In this document: in pieces, positions 7,301 through 10,869 of the stretch
Layout: each line of letters opens with the position of its first letter
Position numbering within the stretch: position 1 is the first letter of the stretch
Origin: Phoronis ovalis
Lineage: Eukaryota; Phoronida; Phoronidae
Direction: 5' to 3'
DNA length: 10,869 bases
NCBI GenBank assembly: GCA_028565635.1
Contig: JAOXYB010059057.1
Coordinates: forward strand, 1-10,869
Notes under the pieces: model-generated
What the model was told of the DNA's origin: nothing
Seen by the model: the letters and a program-made list of their open reading frames with translations, nothing else
Databases searched by the model: none
Program-made: the position numbers and the translations under genes

Positions 7301-10244
7301 GTTTCATGTTAAAAAACCTATCACCCAGACATTAAGGTGCTGTCAAAGAAATGAAAGTCAGATGAGGTTTGATGGGTGGTACAACTGCAAAGTGTCCAAA
7401 GAACATATGTGTGATTTAGTACCATCAAGGTTCTCAGCCATATCTTTCAACCCTGGAAGGAACCTTTCAGAAGGTGATACAATTATGATCCTAAGACAGG
7501 CTTTCATATTTTCCTTTTACTCATAGTTTCAACACGTTTTGAAAAGTTATCCATACAGCCTACTGTGTAGGTAGTATTGCAATACTCCTGTTTCATGAAT
7601 ATTCAATAGTATTTTTTATTGTGTTGAAACAATTTTTATTATTAAGTTTTTTTTTCGTCAAGATACTGTAGGAGTAAATTTATTTGTGTTTCATTCATTT
7701 AGTGTTTAAGGGAAATGATGAAATCTACCCAACATTGAAGTGGCAGTATTTTATATCAGCTGAAGGCATACACACTGAGTATCCTGCACATAATTTTATA
7801 CACATGCAGACATCTTGTGGTAATATTCATAACATCAGGCACAGGTGAGTGAAAAGCAGCAGTTGTAAGACAGTTTCTATAGCAGGCTAATTTATTCCCA
7901 TGGAGAGAAGGCTTTGATGTCATAGTTGTTGGGTAATTGTGGTCAACCTCAGTATTTGAACCTACTTTAGAAGCTGATGAAGTCTTCTAATGCTGGTAAA
8001 GCAAAGTACTACTATTTTGCCCTTTAATCTCTCATGGTAAACATTTTGTGTATATTGGCTATATTGTAGCAAATCTTAAACATCAATTTATGCATCCTTC
8101 TAATTAGTATTTAATGACTTTCTGGCACAAATGCTTTATAAATTAATAAGAAATTAAATATTATCTGTTTTAGGAACATTTATGTATCTGCTGTCCAGCC
8201 AAAGAGTAAAAATGTGGTCATTCTAATTGACCATGGAAAATCATTGAGTCTCAACCAGCTGAATATAGCTAAGGCTATAGCCAACCAGGTGCTGGAGTCT
8301 CTGACTGAGAATGACAAGGTAATGTAATGTGTTATTCTGTGTAAAGAAAACATTATATCAACCATCAACTAACAAGATATTTCTCATAGTAGTCCCAGCA
8401 CTTGGATTTATAAGGATACAATTGCTCACTATCTTCACTGTATATTGCATCTTTAAAGCCTGAAAAGTATTAAAAAGTAATTTATTTCCATCACAGGTTG
8501 GAGTCATTGGTTTGTCATCTAAAGCCAGCTATCCAAGAGGTGATGAATGTCTATCTAGGAAAATGACTGCAATGACAATAGAGGCAAAGTATTTCTTCCA
8601 AAAATTCATCAATGGCCTTGAACAAGGAGGTAAGTAAAATCTTGTTTATGATTTTGTCACTGTTGGCACTACTTACATGTAACACCATTATGTATTATAA
8701 AATTAGGCTAGGAATATCACAATTTGACACAGCAGCTAAAATAGAAGGCCAAAAGTTCTGTTTATGGTATGTTAATGACATGTGGTGCTGGAATTTTTGA
8801 TTGATTTCTTGGCAATTGTAAAATACACTAAGATATATCCTTGAAATTGGCTTTGTTCTTGTTTCTATCCTTGTCATTTTAAAATATTAACATTTCAGCC
8901 TTAATACTGACAGCATATTCTCAGCCATGAATATTTTATTCAGTTTTAGATGCCACAGCACATTCTTTGGGCTTCCAAAAAGCTTTTGATATGATTTGGA
9001 ATACACTTACAACAGAAAATAGCACTGATGTCGGTGACGATGCTATGATCATCTATATAAGCCGAGGTTTGTTGTCTTCCCTAATTGAAGCCAAAGATGT
9101 ACTGAATACTATAGCTATTGCAAATGGCCGCACAGGAAATAAGATTGTTATCAATACATATGGAGTTATTGATGGTAAGTTGTTTGTTACATACTAAGTA
9201 ATTAACTAAGAATTTGTTTTTTCTTGAGAAAATTTGTTTCTTTAAACAGTAAACAGATATTTGCTCTGCTATGATCTAATAATATAATGCTATCTCTTGT
9301 ACACTGTCCCACAGTGTACCCCACATGCATATATTCATATTGACTTTGTAAAGATATTGCCAATCCAGATACATGTTTTATTATGGCTGTATGTCTTCTT
9401 ACATTGTATCGAGAATAAATATATATATCAATTTCAATTTTTCTTTTTGTAATTTTGCACAGTTGAGCAGTGGAAAAGATGATCGGATAGTGTGTAAAAG
9501 TATAGACACTTGTGTGTTTTGTATGGTGAGCGTGTATAACAAGAGGTTTTTTTTTACAGTTGGTAAACCAATAATGTACGAAAAAAGTTTCTTACAAGAT
9601 ATAGCCTATCAGAATTTCAAAAAGTATGGCGTTCAATATCATCACAGTAACCCTATTAGAAAAGGTTCTACAATGTCAGTTAATAGCACGCAAGATCTTA
9701 GTTTGACTGCGGGTAGATTTTATGAAGTACTCAACTCCACAAGGCAGAATGAGCCTCAGTTTTCATTGCCATATTCGGATTTGGTTGGAAATGGTAAGCT
9801 CATAGTTTATTTCTTAGAGATACACATGTGACCACTTAAACTTTGTAACTTGAATATAAATACTGTTAAGAGGCAAACAAACTGGGAATTGAAGGGTTCT
9901 GAACAAAACATGGACTAGGACCATAATTCGGCAGAATTGAAAATGAAAATTTGGCTGTTGTGACCCTCTAAACTCACCCAAAATGACAATAGTTTATACA
10001 GTGTCAGACAATTCGTATGTGGAATTTTGACAGGATATCCCAGTTATTATTATTTCTTTTAATTTTGTTACAGTTATACTTTCTGTTTTAGGTCTGGTTG
10101 TGAGTTTGAGTCAGCCATGTTACCATGACGATGAAATGTTGCTTGGTGTCATGGGAATTGATGTTCACCTGTCCGAACTCGTTGAAGATATAACTTATTT
10201 TAGTCAGGATGTTGCTGCTTACTCATTTCTGATTGATTCAAAAG
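990..10244 (+). CDS. CACHD1: CACHD1-like (VWFA and cache domain-containing protein 1), 5' nine exons, partial
   Basis: Join of 990-1343, 4310-4372, 7218-7473, 7703-7844, 8174-8318, 8497-8629, 8944-9174, 9560-9793 and 10092-10244: 1711 nt, 570 codons plus one base, no internal stop. All introns are GT-AG and all phases agree. Domain order is signal peptide (about 12-35), acidic linker (about 36-95), conserved N-terminal helical region (about 96-224), KWQYF block (237-241), VWA domain (about 284-505) and start of the first Cache domain (about 508 onward). Five N-glycosylation sequons (N184, N221, N390, N483, N500) fit an extracellular protein. Known of the family: vertebrate CACHD1 is a single-pass surface protein related to alpha2delta subunits; it modulates voltage-gated calcium channels and has been linked to Frizzled/LRP6 Wnt signalling. 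The full protein is near 1,270 residues, so about 45% is here. I chose CACHD1 over alpha2delta-1 to -4 because KWQYF, DHGKS and LGFQKAF follow CACHD1. The same role in this animal is inferred. Confidence 0.9.
1435..1456. repeat. Perfect hairpin, 9-bp stem, 4-base loop
   Basis: ATTACACTG, loop ATTA, CAGTGTAAT, just inside intron 1 about 90 bases after the exon 1 donor. Function unknown; it may be the remnant of a small palindromic element. Confidence 0.7.
1603..1610 (+). repeat. Target site duplication, left copy (TAAAAGTT)
   Basis: Exact 8-bp match to the right copy, directly abutting the left inverted repeat. Confidence 0.8.
1611..1671 (+). repeat. Left terminal inverted repeat with internal subterminal duplication
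   Basis: Contains GGCTAAACGTC twice, at 1618-1628 and 1653-1663, 35 bases apart. The same pair, inverted, recurs at the right end (2094-2104 exact; 2059-2069 with two changes). Repeated subterminal motifs are usual transposase binding sites in hAT elements. Confidence 0.85.
2051..2110 (-). repeat. Right terminal inverted repeat
   Basis: Reverse complement of the left arm, ending CACTCTG on the plus strand. It shares the long perfect block tatcttggggctaa (on the minus strand) with the left arm. Confidence 0.85.
2111..2118 (+). repeat. Target site duplication, right copy (TAAAAGTT)
   Basis: Exact 8-bp match to the left copy, directly abutting the right inverted repeat end CACTCTG. Confidence 0.8.
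2588..2670. repeat. Inverted repeat, 10-bp perfect arms 63 bases apart
   Basis: TAAGACTTAA at 2588-2597 and TTAAGTCTTA at 2661-2670. Similarity continues weakly outward (tttgatcaa against ttgataaatgaaag), so this may be a decayed short foldback element. No clear target duplication was found. Confidence 0.45.
3614..3671 (+). other. Pyrimidine-rich patch ending in a strong acceptor-like cag
   Basis: A C+T-dominated run (ctccctgcctccctctc followed by attttccacag) stands out in the A+T-rich intron. It resembles a strong 3' splice site, but the phase-0 reading beyond it hits TAG after eight codons and no conserved residues follow. Best read as a decoy acceptor or a composition quirk. Confidence 0.4.
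4310..4372 (+). CDS. CACHD1: Exon 2: 63-nt exon, N-terminal helical region (residues 119-139)
   Basis: Acceptor tgtttttag|g and donor gag|gtgagt enclose exactly 21 codons, starting EIYDS and ending KQVDE, phase 0 at both ends. Joined between exon 1 and exon 3 it restores an ungapped match to the vertebrate stretch from TMQ to LAKK, so it is a real coding exon and not a chance ORF. It is charged and likely helical (ELKEEKQ) and carries one cysteine (C126). It is isolated between two introns of almost 3 kb; because it is symmetric, skipping it would keep the reading frame. Confidence 0.85.
6127..6152. repeat. Foldback, 10-bp arms with one G:T pair, 6-base loop
   Basis: ggcaatatat, loop ttttaa, atatattacc. 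An A+T-rich palindrome of this size may arise by chance. Confidence 0.5.
6294..6325 (+). repeat. Exact 15-bp direct repeat, 17-bp period
   Basis: tggatgtgaaaacat occurs at 6294-6308 and again at 6311-6325, separated by ga. A recent local duplication within intron 2. Confidence 0.85.
7218..7473 (+). CDS. CACHD1: Exon 3: CACHD1/alpha2delta N-terminal region (residues 140-224)
   Basis: Acceptor ctctgtttcag|ctg, donor cagaag|gtgata; 256 nt, entering in phase 0 and leaving in phase 1. Encodes a basic amphipathic helix (LAQRLSKKLGDFRRVL), then a cysteine pair C180-C181, FDG (190-192), C196, C204 and the signature SFNPGRN (216-222). The double cysteine and FDG correspond to CC and FDG in vertebrate CACHD1. 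Sequons are N184-ES and N221-LS. Reading through the donor runs to a stop at 7524-7526, so intron retention would truncate the protein before the VWA domain. Confidence 0.93.
7703..7844 (+). CDS. CACHD1: Exon 4: KWQYF block before the VWA domain (residues 225-272)
   Basis: Acceptor tcatttag|tg, donor cacag|gtgagt; 142 nt, in at phase 1 and out at phase 2. It contains LKWQYFISAEGI and the following YPAHNF, matching the vertebrate KWQYF-S-EEGI and FPAHKF blocks without gaps. This segment leads directly into the first VWA strand in alpha2delta-type proteins. It contributes one cysteine (C263), equivalent to the single cysteine after FPAHKF in vertebrates. Confidence 0.93.
8174..8318 (+). CDS. 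CACHD1: Exon 5: start of VWA domain with degenerate MIDAS motif DHGKS (residues 272-320)
   Basis: Acceptor tctgttttag|g, donor gacaag|gtaatg; 145 nt, in at phase 2 and out at phase 0. Encodes NIYVSAVQ, then the hydrophobic first VWA strand NVVILI followed by D291-H-G-K-S295 and a helix LNQLNIAKAIANQVL. Classical metal-ion-dependent adhesion sites read D-x-S-x-S; here the middle serine is glycine, as in vertebrate CACHD1 (DHGAS). The exon ends in TENDK, at the position of the vertebrate DEHDK turn. Confidence 0.94.
8497..8629 (+). CDS. CACHD1: Exon 6: VWA domain, second strand and following helix (residues 321-364)
   Basis: Acceptor tccatcacag|gtt, donor ggag|gtaagta; 133 nt, in at phase 0 and out at phase 1. 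Starts with the strand VGVIGLSS, then a loop with C338 and a helix-rich segment (TIEAKYFFQKFINGLEQG). This is the least conserved part of the reconstructed protein. The position matches the vertebrate stretch from KISVLTV to the segment before GFQKAF, including a cysteine in the loop. It is placed by phase and context as much as by similarity. Confidence 0.87.
8944..9174 (+). CDS. CACHD1: Exon 7: VWA domain core, LGFQKAF and IIYISRG (residues 365-441)
   Basis: Acceptor ttattcag|tt, donor gatg|gtaagt; 231 nt, phase 1 at both ends. Contains TAHSLGFQKAF (vertebrate TQHAVGFQKAF), sequon N390-ST, the strand MIIYISRG (399-406), and KIVINTYGVI. The canonical fourth metal-site loop is T-D-G or S-D-G; here it is S-R-G, so the aspartate is missing. 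A second acceptor, ttttag|at, six bases downstream (exon start 8950) gives the same phase and would change junction residues VLD to D. Confidence 0.92.
9175..9559 (+). other. Intron 7 (385 nt) with exon-like segment and hairpin
   Basis: Phase-1 intron. It holds the hairpin at 9299-9319 and a segment at 9463-9525 bounded by plausible splice signals (ttttgcacag and atg|gtgagc). Exons 7 and 8 join directly without a gap against the family, so the segment is not part of the main transcript. Confidence 0.75.
9299..9319. repeat. Perfect hairpin, 8-bp stem, 5-base loop
   Basis: GTACACTG, loop TCCCA, CAGTGTAC inside intron 7. No terminator or RNA-gene role is suggested by its context. Confidence 0.7.
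9560..9793 (+). CDS. CACHD1: Exon 8: end of VWA domain, linker to Cache (residues 442-519)
   Basis: Acceptor is nine T residues then acag|tt; donor aatg|gtaagc; 234 nt, phase 1 at both ends. Encodes SFLQDIAYQNFKKYGV (vertebrate AFLRDLAEQN-KYGV), sequons N483-ST and N500-ST, AGRFYEVL and FSLPYSDLVGNG. Across the exon 7/8 junction the alignment to the vertebrate stretch from TYALMN to KYGV is ungapped, so no exon is missing between them. AGRFY and SLPYSD close the VWA region and open the first Cache domain. Confidence 0.94.
10092..10244 (+). CDS. CACHD1: Exon 9: first part of the Cache domain (residues 520-570)
   Basis: Acceptor ttctgttttag|gt, donor caaaag|gtatgc; 153 nt, phase 1 at both ends. 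Encodes LVVSLSQPCY, then LLGVMGIDVHLSELVEDITYF and AYSFLIDSK, closely matching vertebrate CACHD1 (SKPCY, LLGIVGVDV, LEDVTYY, YTFLIDDK). The G-x-x-G-I-D motif is typical of Cache and VGCC_alpha2 domains. The next coding exon, expected to begin with a glycine codon split 1/2, lies beyond the window. Confidence 0.95.
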
Positions 10245-10869
10245 GTATGCTTAAGCTCTGTTACTGTAAAATAATATAATATATTAGAAGTTAAGAAAAC
10301 AGTGTGGGGAAAATGGATTTTTGATGTTATGTTTCAGAAGTTTGTGATTATCTTGCCTATCAAATATAACAAGTTCTAATTAAAGTTGAGTATCACCAGG
10401 ATATACAAGGCTTAACTATTGATTGCTTCAGCAGAAAACAGAATAATTCTGAAAATAAATTGGAAAATATTTATTTGAAATTGTGAAACTAGTATGTTAT
10501 AAAAGATGATGAAGAAAATTCAGCACAAAGAATGTATTTGAGATAAAAAAATTTAATATTTTTGATTTAGTGAAAGGTAGGTTAACCAACTATGTCATAT
10601 TTGCTCTTGATATACCTCTTGTAGATGATGAGACGTAAAACTTGAACTGGAAAGACTTGTATTCTACTCGTGCATAAAAGTGTAAAAAAATTCGCAAAAT
10701 TATAGCCTGCCTATAGTGTATTAAGATGAATACTGTTAAATTATTCAGTTTTTATGCCCATCCACCATACGTTGTCGTATGTAACACTTTCATTATCTCA
10801 TGATAACAGCTTCAGTTTTTACCCGATCGGTTTCATATTCGGCACAGGGTAAATACAGGTCAAAGTGCA
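10245..10869 (+). other. Intron 9, 5' part (runs off the window)
   Basis: Begins gtatgc. No segment here matches the expected continuation of the Cache domain, which in vertebrates goes on with a YTLMHPS-like motif. A small hairpin, catacg-ttgt-cgtatg, lies at 10766-10781. I see nothing else. Confidence 0.7.

Noticed and set aside
9373-9559. 5' part of the long ORF leading into exon 8
   Set aside because: Open only by chance; exon 7 ends in phase 1 and the exon 7/8 join is ungapped against the family, so coding starts at 9560.
10747-10853. Possible exon 10 near the window end after attcag
   Set aside because: The phase-1 reading is open for about 35 codons but shows no Cache-domain similarity and runs to a stop.

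Overview
The window is animal nuclear DNA. It is A+T-rich and holds one plus-strand, intron-split gene whose exons are bounded by GT/AG splice sites. I reconstructed nine exons (990..10244) that join without a frameshift or internal stop into 570 codons plus one base. The product is a VWFA and cache domain-containing protein 1-like (CACHD1-like) member of the calcium-channel alpha2delta superfamily. Diagnostic blocks, compared with vertebrate CACHD1 as I remember it, are MGVTKMQ, SFNPGRN, KWQYF-x-S-x-EGI, the VWA strand with DHGKS, LGFQKAF, AGRFY, SLPYSD, PCY and LLGVMGIDV. The divergence suggests an invertebrate, but nothing here fixes the phylum.

Layout: 1-989 is 5' flank and presumed 5' UTR, with a weak TATA-like motif, two upstream ORFs and an 18-bp tandem repeat. 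Exon 1 (990-1343) encodes a signal peptide and an unusually long acidic N-terminal segment. Intron 1 (about 3.0 kb) carries a 500-bp non-autonomous DNA transposon with long terminal inverted repeats and an 8-bp target duplication. Exon 2 (63 nt) sits alone between two introns of about 2.9 kb. Exons 3-9 (7218-10244) are tightly spaced, with introns of about 180-385 nt, and encode the N-terminal helical region, the VWA domain and the start of the first Cache domain. The window ends in intron 9, so the rest of the Cache region, the cysteine-rich stalk, the transmembrane segment and the cytoplasmic tail lie downstream.

There are no other genes, RNA genes or CRISPR arrays that I can support. The main points of interest are an incomplete metal-binding site in the VWA domain, a long acidic N-terminal insertion absent from the vertebrate protein as I recall it, the MITE-like element in intron 1, a tandem splice acceptor at exon 7, and a 63-nt exon-like segment in intron 7 that would introduce a stop if spliced in.
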